The position numbers and the translations under genes are program-made. Below, in pieces: positions 1 to 7,004 of a stretch of DNA of 64,000 nucleotides (positions are counted from its first letter, which is position 1; each line of letters opens with the position of its first letter). The notes under the pieces were generated by a model. That model searched no databases and had not been told where the DNA came from. It saw only the letters and a program-made list of their open reading frames with translations. Source of the DNA: a candidate division WOR-1 bacterium RIFOXYB2_FULL_46_45 (GTDB lineage: Bacteria > Margulisbacteria > WOR-1 > XYC2-FULL-46-14). The DNA lies in NCBI GenBank assembly GCA_001771585.1, contig MEUE01000003.1, forward strand, positions 248,001 through 312,000, in the 5' to 3' direction.

Positions 1-252
1 GGGCGCAAAACCGCCGTCCTGGGAGACATGCTGGAGCTGGGAAGCGGAGCGAAAAAAAAGCATAAAGAGATCCTGGCCTTCGCGAAAAAGATCGGGATCG
101 ACCGCGTTTTTACCTACGGGGACAACTGGCCGAAAAAATCGCCTGTAAAAAATATCCGTCCGGGTGATATAATTCTTGTTAAGGGTTCGCGGGGGATGAA
201 GATGGAAAATATAGTTGCCGGGATGGCGGAACTGGCAGACGCACACGATTAA
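1..252 (+). CDS. murF: MurF C-terminus (partial, 5' end outside window)
   Basis: C-terminal end of UDP-N-acetylmuramoyl-tripeptide--D-alanyl-D-alanine ligase, which adds D-Ala-D-Ala to the peptidoglycan precursor in the cytoplasm. The frame is open from base 1. The visible residues include VLGDMLELG and the late motif VKGSRGMKME, both characteristic of the Mur ligase C-terminal domain of MurF. The last dozen codons and the TAA stop (250-252) lie inside the downstream tRNA gene, the stop falling in its anticodon loop. The catalytic and ATP-binding parts are upstream of the window. Identity is fairly secure; the exact C-terminus is read from the frame only. Confidence 0.85.
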   Translation, partial: GRKTAVLGDMLELGSGAKKKHKEILAFAKKIGIDRVFTYGDNWPKKSPVKNIRPGDIILVKGSRGMKMENIVAGMAELADAHD

Positions 253-298
253 GGGTCGTGCGCCGCAAGGTGTGGGAGTTCAAATCTCCCTCCCGGCA
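217..298 (+). tRNA. tRNA-Leu with anticodon AAG
   Basis: A class II tRNA cloverleaf is visible. The acceptor stem is GCCGGGA (217-223) with TCCCGGC (291-297), and the discriminator base is A298. The D-stem is GCG/CGC with a Leu-like GGAACTGGCAGA loop. The anticodon stem CACGA/TCGTG encloses the loop TTAAGGG (249-255), the variable arm is long (CGCC-GCAA-GGTG), and the T-arm is GGGAG-TTCAAAT-CTCCC. The anticodon at 251-253 is AAG, reading CUU. CCA is not encoded. The gene overlaps the end of murF by 36 bases, so the tRNA must either be cut from that mRNA or have its own promoter inside murF. Confidence 0.9.
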
Positions 299-318
299 AT
301 CTTATCTCAAATTCCCGC

Positions 319-361
319 TTGCGCGCACAAGTTTTTGGGGTATAATAACGAGTATTATAAT
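319..361 (+). promoter_or_regulatory. Putative flagellar operon promoter
   Basis: TATAAT at 341-346 is preceded at 16 bp by TTGCGC (319-324), and a second TATAAT lies at 356-361. The stretch forms an imperfect inverted repeat (TATAATA ... TATTATA), which could be an operator. It sits directly before the GGGAGG ribosome site of fliK and is the only promoter-like sequence seen ahead of the flagellar run. Confidence 0.45.
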
Positions 362-378
362 ACCGGGAGGAGAGAATT

Positions 379-1116
379 TTGAACCAAGGACCGATCAAGC
401 CCAAAGATATTTCCATACCCGGCCTGTCGGGGGAAAACCCTGCCCAAAAAAAACGTTCCGACGGATCTTTTGAAATTGTTTTAAACGGCGCCGAAGCCGA
501 CCTCGAAAAAAAGAAAAAGATCATGAATATCAGCTGCTGGGCTGAACTTGAAAAATTTTTCAACATTCTCCCTCTTGAATTCAAGTTTGATTTTGCCTCC
601 CAAAAACTTTCCGAAAATCCCCTGCCCAAAAATAAGGAACAGGTAAAAAACAACGATAACGGCGGCGCTCAAGCCGAAGTGAAACAGGCGACAGCAAAGA
701 TACAAAACACCGAAGCGCTGAAAGAGGCCTTAATCAACCACATCCCTCTCCCCTCAAACATTCCCGTCCCTTCAACTTCTTTTATGTCGCTTTTTGTGAA
801 CATGGAACCGCTCTCAAAAAGCAATCTGCAGGCTGTGATCAACGAGATCGTCAAACAGGCCAAGCTGGTCAAGACCGGGGAAAAGACCGAGCTCTCCCTT
901 TCTCTTCTGCAAAAAGAACTGGGAGAGATGTACGTCACGCTTTCGATGAAAAACGGACAGGTCTTGATCCAGATCAATGCCGGGGCGGAAACCAAAAAAC
1001 TTTTTGAAAACCACCTAGAAGAGCTGAAAATGGCATTGAAAGAAGCCAAAGTGCAATTAGACGGAATTAAAATTACGGAGGTGGATTATGAGCGTAGCTC
1101 CCGCAACCCTGGCTAG
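379..1116 (+). CDS. fliK: FliK-like flagellar hook-length control protein
   Basis: About 245 residues. The C-terminal third matches the Flg_hook domain pattern: LSLLQKELGEMYVTLSMKNG followed by a short hydrophobic strand and an amphipathic helix. This domain switches export specificity when the hook is complete. The N-terminal part is charged and low in recognisable structure, as in FliK, and the protein is shorter than the roughly 400 residues of enteric FliK. The start is a TTG at 379, chosen because GGGAGG lies 8 bases upstream. It overlaps the next gene by 29 bases and opens the flagellar operon, the usual place of fliK before flgD and flgE. Confidence 0.7.
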   Translation: MNQGPIKPKDISIPGLSGENPAQKKRSDGSFEIVLNGAEADLEKKKKIMNISCWAELEKFFNILPLEFKFDFASQKLSENPLPKNKEQVKNNDNGGAQAEVKQATAKIQNTEALKEALINHIPLPSNIPVPSTSFMSLFVNMEPLSKSNLQAVINEIVKQAKLVKTGEKTELSLSLLQKELGEMYVTLSMKNGQVLIQINAGAETKKLFENHLEELKMALKEAKVQLDGIKITEVDYERSSRNPG

Positions 1117-1420
1117 TTTAGGTTATTTGACCGGAACAAAAAACACCGAATCCGCGCTGATCGGCTCCGGGTCGATTTATTCCAATCCGGAAATTTTTAA
1201 GATCATGCTGGCCCAGATGATCAACGGCAGTCCTTCTGATCTCGAGATATTGTTCGGCAACGACAACGAAGAAGAAGAAAATTCTTCGGACTGGTTTTTG
1301 GGGAGCTCGATCTTTTCCAACAATCCCCTCCAGACCGCCAATTTGACCGATACCAACGGTTCAAACATCGTTTTAAACAGTAATCTGGCAATCAATAATT
1401 TGATTTCCAATCTTATTTAA
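1088..1420 (+). CDS. Short FlgD-like hook scaffold candidate
   Basis: A 110-residue protein starting inside the end of fliK with GGAGG five bases ahead of its ATG. The segment NPEIFKIMLAQMINGSPSDL resembles the N-terminal FlgD pattern (F-K-x-L-L-A-Q-x-x-N-x-D/S-P), and the position between fliK and flgE is where flgD normally sits. The Ig-like C-terminal domains of FlgD are absent, the rest being Asn/Ser-rich with an acidic patch. It may be a minimal hook-capping scaffold or a lineage-specific hook protein. The function is inferred from position and one motif. Confidence 0.4.
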   Translation: MSVAPATLASLGYLTGTKNTESALIGSGSIYSNPEIFKIMLAQMINGSPSDLEILFGNDNEEEENSSDWFLGSSIFSNNPLQTANLTDTNGSNIVLNSNLAINNLISNLI

Positions 1421-1434
1421 GGAGGCGGAACAAC

Positions 1435-2238
1435 ATGTTTGACATAATGAACCAGGCCAAAAACGCGATTGAATCGTACAACTCGGCCCTTTCGATCCAT
1501 TCGGCCAACATTGCCAATATGTCGGTCAACGGATACAAGGCGCTCAATGTCTCTTTCGAATCGATTTTGGCGCAGGTTATGAACGGCGGTTCGGCCGCCT
1601 CAATCGCCGCAAACAGAGGTGGAACCAATCCTCTCCAGTACGGATCGGGAACCGGCATCGCCGAAGTTTCAATCGATTTTTCACAGGGCACCGCGGTATC
1701 CGCTTCCAGTATCGACCTGGCCATAAGCGGCATCGGTCTTTTCATCGTTTCGGCGGACGGGGGGAGTAGCTACCGCTACACCCGCTCCGGTGATTTTACG
1801 GTTGATTCGACCGGTCACCTGCTCACCGCCGCCGGCCATCAGGTTTACGGATTGAACGCTTCAGGAACGCTTGTTCCGATTAACGGTCTTTCCGGAACTT
1901 CTTCACAATACAGCTGGGATACCTCCGGAAATCTGCTTTACAACGGCAGTTCAACCGGTTTTCGGATCGGCCTGACTTATTTTAACAACCCGGGAGGGCT
2001 GGGACAGGCGGACGGGACCACTTTTGTGGAAACACTTGCTTCCGGCTCCGCCGCGTCGGCTTCCGCTCCGGGAGGGACCGCCGGGACGCTTTTGACCGCT
2101 CAGCTTGAACAATCCAACGTCTTTTACCTTGGAGAGACGATTGATTCTCTTGAAATACAGAGAGCGCTTAGCGCGAACCTGTCGGTTGCCAAGATGGCGT
2201 CGGACATTATCGATAATTTCATAAGCAAGCTGGGATAA
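1435..2238 (+). CDS. Flagellar hook/basal-body rod family protein (FlgE-like)
   Basis: 267 residues. The N-terminal rod-family helix with the SxNIANxxxxGYKA signature reads IHSANIANMSVNGYKALNVS. The middle contains DLAISGIGLFIVS, YTRSGDFTVDSTGHL and a late A-N-L-S-V-A-K-M helix, all typical of FlgE/FlgF/FlgG proteins. Length is close to FlgG and short for a hook protein, but the place after fliK and the flgD-like gene favours FlgE. AAGGAGG precedes the ATG. The protein would be exported through the flagellar system encoded downstream. The family is certain; hook versus rod is not. Confidence 0.75.
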   Translation: MFDIMNQAKNAIESYNSALSIHSANIANMSVNGYKALNVSFESILAQVMNGGSAASIAANRGGTNPLQYGSGTGIAEVSIDFSQGTAVSASSIDLAISGIGLFIVSADGGSSYRYTRSGDFTVDSTGHLLTAAGHQVYGLNASGTLVPINGLSGTSSQYSWDTSGNLLYNGSSTGFRIGLTYFNNPGGLGQADGTTFVETLASGSAASASAPGGTAGTLLTAQLEQSNVFYLGETIDSLEIQRALSANLSVAKMASDIIDNFISKLG

Positions 2239-2239
2239 T

Positions 2240-3478
2240 ATGCCCGAAAAACAACGTTCTGAAATCGGGGCGCAGAAGAGAAGTTTAAAACTCTCCCCCG
2301 CCCTTGGAGATTGGACCACCTACAAACCTAATCGAATATTGGTTAAAAGAGTCAAATCCGGTCTCTATGGTTTTGACCGGCTTTCCAAAGAAGATCTGGA
2401 GGCGGCCCACCTTGAACACTACGGCTTTGCCGAAAAGTTTTGTGAAGCAATAAGAAACGATTTAGGCATAAGTTCCGAAATCCATTCGGTTGAAGCGCTG
2501 CAGAGCACCTATTCAAACTTCTTGACTTCCGTCTTTGATCCGCTGGTGGAGGGTAAAGTTGTTATCCCAAACGCCAAAGAGAACGCGCTCTTTTCAATTG
2601 ATCTCCCACTGGCCGGTTCGATTATCAATTCGGTTCTGGGCTTAAACGACACCGGCTTAAACCAGAGGGAATTGACCGAAGCCGAATACAAAATCTTAAA
2701 TACCGGGCTGAAAGATTATGCCTCCCTGTGCCCGTTTGGGGCTTCGGAAATCGAATTCTTTTCTTCGATGCACTTGACCCCCGCCCCTTCGACCCCTCCC
2801 TCATCCTCCTTCGCCTACTTTGTGATTGAGATCAAAATAAACGAAGCTTACGGAAAAATTGTCTTCGGCTATCCGGGAAAACTGCTCAAGCAACTCGTCA
2901 AAAAACTAAAAAGCGAAGCGCCTACCCTACTTAGGCCGGAGCGCCTGCCGGCGGGAGTCGCCGGACAATCGTATGAACCGCTGACCGCGAAGCTGGGGAC
3001 AACCGAAATCTCTTCTTCCGACATCAATTCGCTTGAGATAGGCGATGTCCTCTCGCTTGACCGGTCAATTTTTTCGGCTCTCCCTGTTTACCTGGGTGAA
3101 AAAGAAGTTTTCATGGTGCAGCCGGGCGTTAAAAATGGTAAGATTGCGCTAAAAGTAATCAGCGTTGAAAAAGACCGGTTCCGGGTTTCCGCTCCACCGC
3201 CGGTGATTGAAGAAAAGGTGGAAGAAAAGATTGAAGAAGAAGCAATAGAAGAAAAACCGGAGGAACCCTTCGAAGAACCGCTTGAAAACGATGAGGATAT
3301 TTTGGGAGAAGAGGGTCTGGAAGAAGGGCTGGAAAAAGAACCGGAAGAAAATCGGGAAGAAGAACTTGAAGACGATAACGATCTGAATGACGAGAACGAA
3401 GAAAACGAAGAGACAAACGAACCCGGTTTTGACGACGATTTTACCGAAGAAACCGGAGAAGAGGAGGATAAATTATAA
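2240..3478 (+). CDS. fliM: FliM flagellar motor switch protein with acidic C-terminal tail
   Basis: 412 residues against about 330 usually. Residues 45-200 match the FliM/CheC-like middle domain (FDRLSKEDLEAAHLEHYGFA, a later SIDLPLAGSIINSVLG). Residues about 250-315 form a SpoA domain (LEIGDVLSLDR) that pairs with FliN in the C-ring. The last 95 residues or so are almost all Glu, Asp, Asn and Pro. The N-terminal CheY-P-binding motif (LSQxEIDxLL type) is not visible; the start reads MPEKQRSEIGAQKRSLKLSP. The start lies 2 bases after the previous stop, and the stop overlaps the fliN start by one base. The role is torque and direction switching at the cytoplasmic face. Confidence 0.8.
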   Translation: MPEKQRSEIGAQKRSLKLSPALGDWTTYKPNRILVKRVKSGLYGFDRLSKEDLEAAHLEHYGFAEKFCEAIRNDLGISSEIHSVEALQSTYSNFLTSVFDPLVEGKVVIPNAKENALFSIDLPLAGSIINSVLGLNDTGLNQRELTEAEYKILNTGLKDYASLCPFGASEIEFFSSMHLTPAPSTPPSSSFAYFVIEIKINEAYGKIVFGYPGKLLKQLVKKLKSEAPTLLRPERLPAGVAGQSYEPLTAKLGTTEISSSDINSLEIGDVLSLDRSIFSALPVYLGEKEVFMVQPGVKNGKIALKVISVEKDRFRVSAPPPVIEEKVEEKIEEEAIEEKPEEPFEEPLENDEDILGEEGLEEGLEKEPEENREEELEDDNDLNDENEENEETNEPGFDDDFTEETGEEEDKL

Positions 3479-3771
3479 TGGACGTTAAAAAAGTGCATTT
3501 CCCGGAACTTGAAGAACAGGAAGCCAAAGGGGCCTCATTAAGCGACCGGACCCTAAGCGATATTCCGATTGAGGTGACCGTTGAGCTTGGAAGGACCAAA
3601 ATGACCTTGCGGGAAGTGCTTGACCTAAAAGAAGGATCGATTGTGGAACTTGACCGCCTGGCCGGAGAACCGCTCGACCTTAAAGTCGGGGGACAATTGA
3701 TCGCCCAGGGAGAGGTAGTAGCGATTGACGATTGCTACGGCCTGCGTGTGACCAATGTGGTGATCAAATGA
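3478..3771 (+). CDS. fliN: FliN flagellar motor switch protein
   Basis: 97 residues made mainly of one SpoA domain: DIPIEVTVELGRTKMTLREV, LKEGSIVELDRLAGEPLDL and GEVVAIDDCYGLRVTNV are the signature strands. FliN forms the bottom of the C-ring with FliM and helps dock the export ATPase. The start ATG shares a base with the fliM stop, implying translational coupling. The N-terminal leader before the domain is short (about 30 residues). Identification is secure. Confidence 0.9.
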   Translation: MDVKKVHFPELEEQEAKGASLSDRTLSDIPIEVTVELGRTKMTLREVLDLKEGSIVELDRLAGEPLDLKVGGQLIAQGEVVAIDDCYGLRVTNVVIK

Positions 3772-4082
3772 CCTTTGTCGCATTTATAACCTCCGAAGCG
3801 GTAACTTTTCAAAAAACTCCGATCGTAACTTTTGGCTACATCATGCAGGTCATCTTTTCACTGCTGATCGTTTTGGCCTTGCTTTATATCTCTTCAAAAT
3901 ACCTGCTCCCGCTTTTGAAGACCAATCCGAAGGGGAAGCTTGTTGAAATCGAAGACCGCCTGACTTTGGAGCCGGGAGTTTCAGCCTATGTCTTAAAAAC
4001 CAAAACCAAAAGATATCTCATCACCGTCAGCCAGAAAACCAGCACGTTAATCGACAGCTTTGAAGGAGAAGACTTGATTTGA
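3768..4082 (+). CDS. fliO: FliO-type flagellar biosynthesis protein
   Basis: About 104 residues from the ATG at 3768, chosen because it overlaps the fliN stop as ATGA. One transmembrane helix (IMQVIFSLLIVLALLYIS) is followed by a small beta-rich domain with GKLVEIEDRLTLEPG and YLITVSQKTSTLIDSF, typical of FliO. FliO assists assembly of the FliP ring of the export gate. The place between fliN and fliP fits. Its end overlaps the start of fliP by four bases. Confidence 0.8.
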   Translation: MTFVAFITSEAVTFQKTPIVTFGYIMQVIFSLLIVLALLYISSKYLLPLLKTNPKGKLVEIEDRLTLEPGVSAYVLKTKTKRYLITVSQKTSTLIDSFEGEDLI

Positions 4083-4831
4083 AAAAATCTTTCTTTTTTA
4101 TTTTTCTCATTCTTCTCCTTATCCTTATCCCTTCTTCCGTGTTCGCCGCTACGGCCAATCCCTATGCCCAGGCCTTGAACGTGAACAAGATCATGGCCTC
4201 TCCGCAATTTGGAAGCAGTATCCAGATGATCCTGGGAATTTCCATGATCTCGCTGGTCCCTTTTTTCCTGATCTCTATCACCAGCTTTTTGAGGATTATC
4301 GTTGTCCTGTCGCTGGTAAGGACCTCAATCGGGACCCAGCAGGTCCCCCCCTCTTCGGTCCTGGTCAGCTTGGCGATCTTCATGACCATTTTTGTGATGG
4401 CGCCGGTCTGGAACGAAGTAAACCAAAACGCCGTAACCCCCTACTCGCAGGGGAAAATATCGGAGATGAAGGCGGTTGAAATCGGACTGAAGCCGATCCG
4501 CAATTTTATGGTGCGGCAGGTGCGCGAAAAAGATCTGGAGCTTTTTGTCGGCTTCGCCAAAATCGCTCCGCCCAAAACGGTGGACGAGGTCCCAACCCAG
4601 GTGTTGATCCCGGCCTTTATGATCTCGGAACTGAAGACCGCCTTCCAGATCGGCTTTTTGCTCTTTGTCCCGTTTTTGATCGTCGACCTGGTCGTTTCAA
4701 ATATCCTCCTATCGCTTGGTATGTTCATGTTGTCGCCGGTGATGGTTTCTCTCCCGTTTAAGATCCTGCTTTTCGTCTTAGTAGATGGATGGAATTTAAT
4801 TTGTAAAGGATTGCTGTTGAGCTTTAGGTGA
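4079..4831 (+). CDS. fliP: FliP flagellar export gate protein
   Basis: 250 residues, starting with TTG overlapping the fliO stop. A cleavable signal peptide ending near VFA-ATA is followed by the FliP core with QMILGISMISLVPFFLISIT and later VPTQVLIPAFMISELKTAFQ. FliP forms the pentameric core of the export channel with FliQ and FliR. The signal peptide's hydrophobic core (about residues 10-17) is encoded by a 26-bp tract at 4105-4130. That tract occurs reverse-complemented in thyX at 11295-11320. Family assignment is certain. Confidence 0.95.
   Translation: MKKSFFFIFLILLLILIPSSVFAATANPYAQALNVNKIMASPQFGSSIQMILGISMISLVPFFLISITSFLRIIVVLSLVRTSIGTQQVPPSSVLVSLAIFMTIFVMAPVWNEVNQNAVTPYSQGKISEMKAVEIGLKPIRNFMVRQVREKDLELFVGFAKIAPPKTVDEVPTQVLIPAFMISELKTAFQIGFLLFVPFLIVDLVVSNILLSLGMFMLSPVMVSLPFKILLFVLVDGWNLICKGLLLSFR
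4105..4130 (+). repeat. Hexamer tract shared antisense with thyX
   Basis: The 26 bases here are the exact reverse complement of 11295-11320. In that orientation the unit is a degenerate AAGGAT hexamer. Here it encodes hydrophobic residues of the FliP signal peptide, whereas in thyX it encodes a charged Lys/Asp/Glu linker. Confidence 0.8.
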
Positions 4832-4835
4832 AGCT

Positions 4836-5105
4836 ATGAACCAAGATTTCGCGGTGCAGGTTTTATATCAAGGGGTAACACTAACTCTACTGCTCTCACT
4901 TCCGGCGGTCGGAGTCGGTCTTTTGGTCGGCTTTATCATCAGCTTGTTCCAGGCGGTCACGCAGATCCAGGAACAAACGTTGACCTTTGTGCCGAAAGTG
5001 GTCTCGGTCTTTTTAATTATCGCCTTCACCTCCCCCTGGATCTTTTCGATGATCATCGATTTCACCAACAGCCTTTGGGCCAATATCCCCGCCATGGTGC
5101 GTTAA
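4836..5105 (+). CDS. fliQ: FliQ flagellar export gate protein
   Basis: 89 residues with two transmembrane hairpin helices: LTLLLSLPAVGVGLLVGFII and a second helix ending with VSVFLIIAF. The loop between them, SLFQAVTQIQEQTLTFVPK, is the FliQ signature. Length equals the family norm. It lies 4 bases after fliP and touches fliR. It is a subunit of the membrane export gate. Confidence 0.95.
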   Translation: MNQDFAVQVLYQGVTLTLLLSLPAVGVGLLVGFIISLFQAVTQIQEQTLTFVPKVVSVFLIIAFTSPWIFSMIIDFTNSLWANIPAMVR

Positions 5106-5879
5106 ATGATCGTAAGCGCCGGACAGGTCATGTCATACCTCCTGATGCTGGCGAGAGTCGGCGGCTTGTTTGTCGAAGCTCCCCTTTTTAATTCGCGTTC
5201 GATCCCGGTCTTTTTGAAAGTCGGCATCGCCGTCTGGTTTACCGCTTCCATTTGGTTTGTCTCTCCGGTAACCGACACCCTCCCCTTCAGCCTGTTTGAT
5301 TTTATGCTAAGGCTGGTGAACGAAGCGGCAATCGGTTTTTTGATCGGTTTTATCTTAAACATTCTTTTCCTGGCCCTGCAGGCCGCCGGAGAAATTATTG
5401 ATATGCAGATGGGGCTTTCGGTAGCATCCGCGCTCGACCCGGTCTTCGGAGCGGTCATCTCGGTAGTCGGACGTTTTATTTTTATGACCGCCCTTTTTAT
5501 TTTCTTAATCTTCAACGGCCACCACCTGATTTTAACCGCGCTTCAGCAAAGTTTCACAATGATCCCCGCAGGAAAGCTGGCAAACTGGACCTCCCCCGGA
5601 CTGATAACGGAGATGATCGAACTGGGAAAGATGCTCTGGTTAACCGCCATCAAGATCGCCGGACCGGTGGTTCTGGTTATTTTCTTGTCCGACTTCGCCT
5701 TCGGGATCGTATCGAGGGTGGCGCCGCAGGTAAACGTCTTTATGCTCGGCTTCCAGGTGAAACCGTCGCTGGGGCTTTTGACTATTTTATTCACCTTCCC
5801 TCTTTTTATCAAACAGATCTCAAAACTGCTGGAGACATCGGCGGAAAAGATCCTAACCGTGCTGATGTATATTAAATAA
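5106..5879 (+). CDS. fliR: FliR flagellar export gate protein
   Basis: 257 residues, polytopic. RVGGLFVEAPLFNSRSIPVF near the N-terminus, then GEIIDMQMGLSVASALDP and FAFGIVSRVAPQVNVFMLGF are classic FliR segments. The single FliR subunit closes the FliP5FliQ4FliR1 export gate. The ATG follows the fliQ stop directly. Length is typical. Confidence 0.95.
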   Translation: MIVSAGQVMSYLLMLARVGGLFVEAPLFNSRSIPVFLKVGIAVWFTASIWFVSPVTDTLPFSLFDFMLRLVNEAAIGFLIGFILNILFLALQAAGEIIDMQMGLSVASALDPVFGAVISVVGRFIFMTALFIFLIFNGHHLILTALQQSFTMIPAGKLANWTSPGLITEMIELGKMLWLTAIKIAGPVVLVIFLSDFAFGIVSRVAPQVNVFMLGFQVKPSLGLLTILFTFPLFIKQISKLLETSAEKILTVLMYIK

Positions 5880-5881
5880 CC

Positions 5882-6988
5882 ATGGGAGACCAGGGCGGAG
5901 ATAAAACAGAAGAACCGACGCCGCACCGCCTGCGCGAAGCGAGGGAAAAAGGACAGGTCGCCAAAAGCAAAGAGATAACAACCGCGGTTTTACTGCTCCT
6001 CTCTTATGTCCTTTTCCGCTACATGGGCGAATTCATGTGGAAAGAGCTGGCCGGAATGGCGGTCGCGCTGTTCAATATGGTGCCGCACGTCGCGAACGAA
6101 TTTTCTTTGGCTATGATCGGCTACATCTTTTTAATCGGCCTGCGCGGCTTCGCCTTCACGGTTACTCCGATTTTCGCGATCACCTTTGTCGCCGCACTGA
6201 TTGCCGAAGCGCTCCAGACCGGCTTTGTGGTGGCAATGGATCCCCTCTCGCCAAAACTGGAGAGGGTCAATCCGCTTGAGGGCTTCAAAAGGATGTTTTC
6301 CATACAGGGCGCCGTAGAAACGATAAAATCAATCTTAAAAATACTTATCGTCTTCTGGATCGTCTGGACGGCGGTGAGGGACGATCTCCCTTATATTATA
6401 GTCCTGATTGAAGGACAACCGTGGGATCTTTTGGTTTTGGGAGGCTCAATCGCCTATAACGTCGCCATGCGGGTCGGACTTTTTTATATCGTCATCGCGA
6501 TTTTGGACTATCTTTATAAAAGATGGGAATACATGCGCAATCTAAAGATGAGCCGGCAGGAAGTAAAAGAAGAATACAAGCGGCTGGAGGGAGACCCGAT
6601 GGTGAAGCAGAGGATGCGCGACCTCCAGCGCCAGGTTGCCCAGCAGAGGATGATGGCTTCGGTCCCCAAAGCGGATGTAGTGGTCACCAACCCGACCCAC
6701 GTCGCGGTGGCCTTAAACTACAAGACCAAACAGATGAAGGCCCCTCTGGTACTCGCCAAAGGCCTGCGCAAGGCGGCGGAAGCAATAAAAAAGATCGCGG
6801 AAGAACATGAGGTGCCGATCGTCGAGAACGAGCCGCTCGCCCGTTCAATTTACCGGACCACCGACGTCGGAGAAGAGGTCCCTCGTGAATTGTACCAGGC
6901 GGTGGCGGAAGTTCTGGCCTATATTTATAAGATGAAACGGGAGAGGGCGGCCAGGAGAAAAGCCACGCTTGCCCCGCAACCACGCTAA
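5882..6988 (+). CDS. flhB: FlhB export switch protein
   Basis: 368 residues. The N-terminus GDKTEEPTPHRLREAREKGQ is the FlhB signature, followed by four membrane helices and a cytoplasmic domain. The autocleavage motif NPTH starts at about residue 270 (bases 6689-6700). FlhB senses FliK and changes export from rod/hook to filament substrates. The short basic tail ends with ARRKATLAPQPR. Its neighbours fliR and flhA are the expected partners. Confidence 0.97.
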   Translation: MGDQGGDKTEEPTPHRLREAREKGQVAKSKEITTAVLLLLSYVLFRYMGEFMWKELAGMAVALFNMVPHVANEFSLAMIGYIFLIGLRGFAFTVTPIFAITFVAALIAEALQTGFVVAMDPLSPKLERVNPLEGFKRMFSIQGAVETIKSILKILIVFWIVWTAVRDDLPYIIVLIEGQPWDLLVLGGSIAYNVAMRVGLFYIVIAILDYLYKRWEYMRNLKMSRQEVKEEYKRLEGDPMVKQRMRDLQRQVAQQRMMASVPKADVVVTNPTHVAVALNYKTKQMKAPLVLAKGLRKAAEAIKKIAEEHEVPIVENEPLARSIYRTTDVGEEVPRELYQAVAEVLAYIYKMKRERAARRKATLAPQPR

Positions 6989-6991
6989 GAG

Positions 6992-6997
6992 TATAAT
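6992..6997 (+). promoter_or_regulatory. Possible internal -10 before flhA
   Basis: TATAAT seven bases before the flhA ATG, between flhB and flhA. No good ribosome site separates them, so flhA could also be read from a leaderless transcript. There is no TG extension or clear -35, so this is weak. Confidence 0.3.
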
Positions 6998-7004
6998 ATG
7001 AGGC

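Noticed and set aside
3088-3498. Long antisense frame encoding a serine-rich protein across the end of fliM
   Set aside because: It is the complement of the Glu-rich FliM tail (GAA codons read as TTC/TCT), has no ribosome site and crosses conserved fliM and fliN codons.
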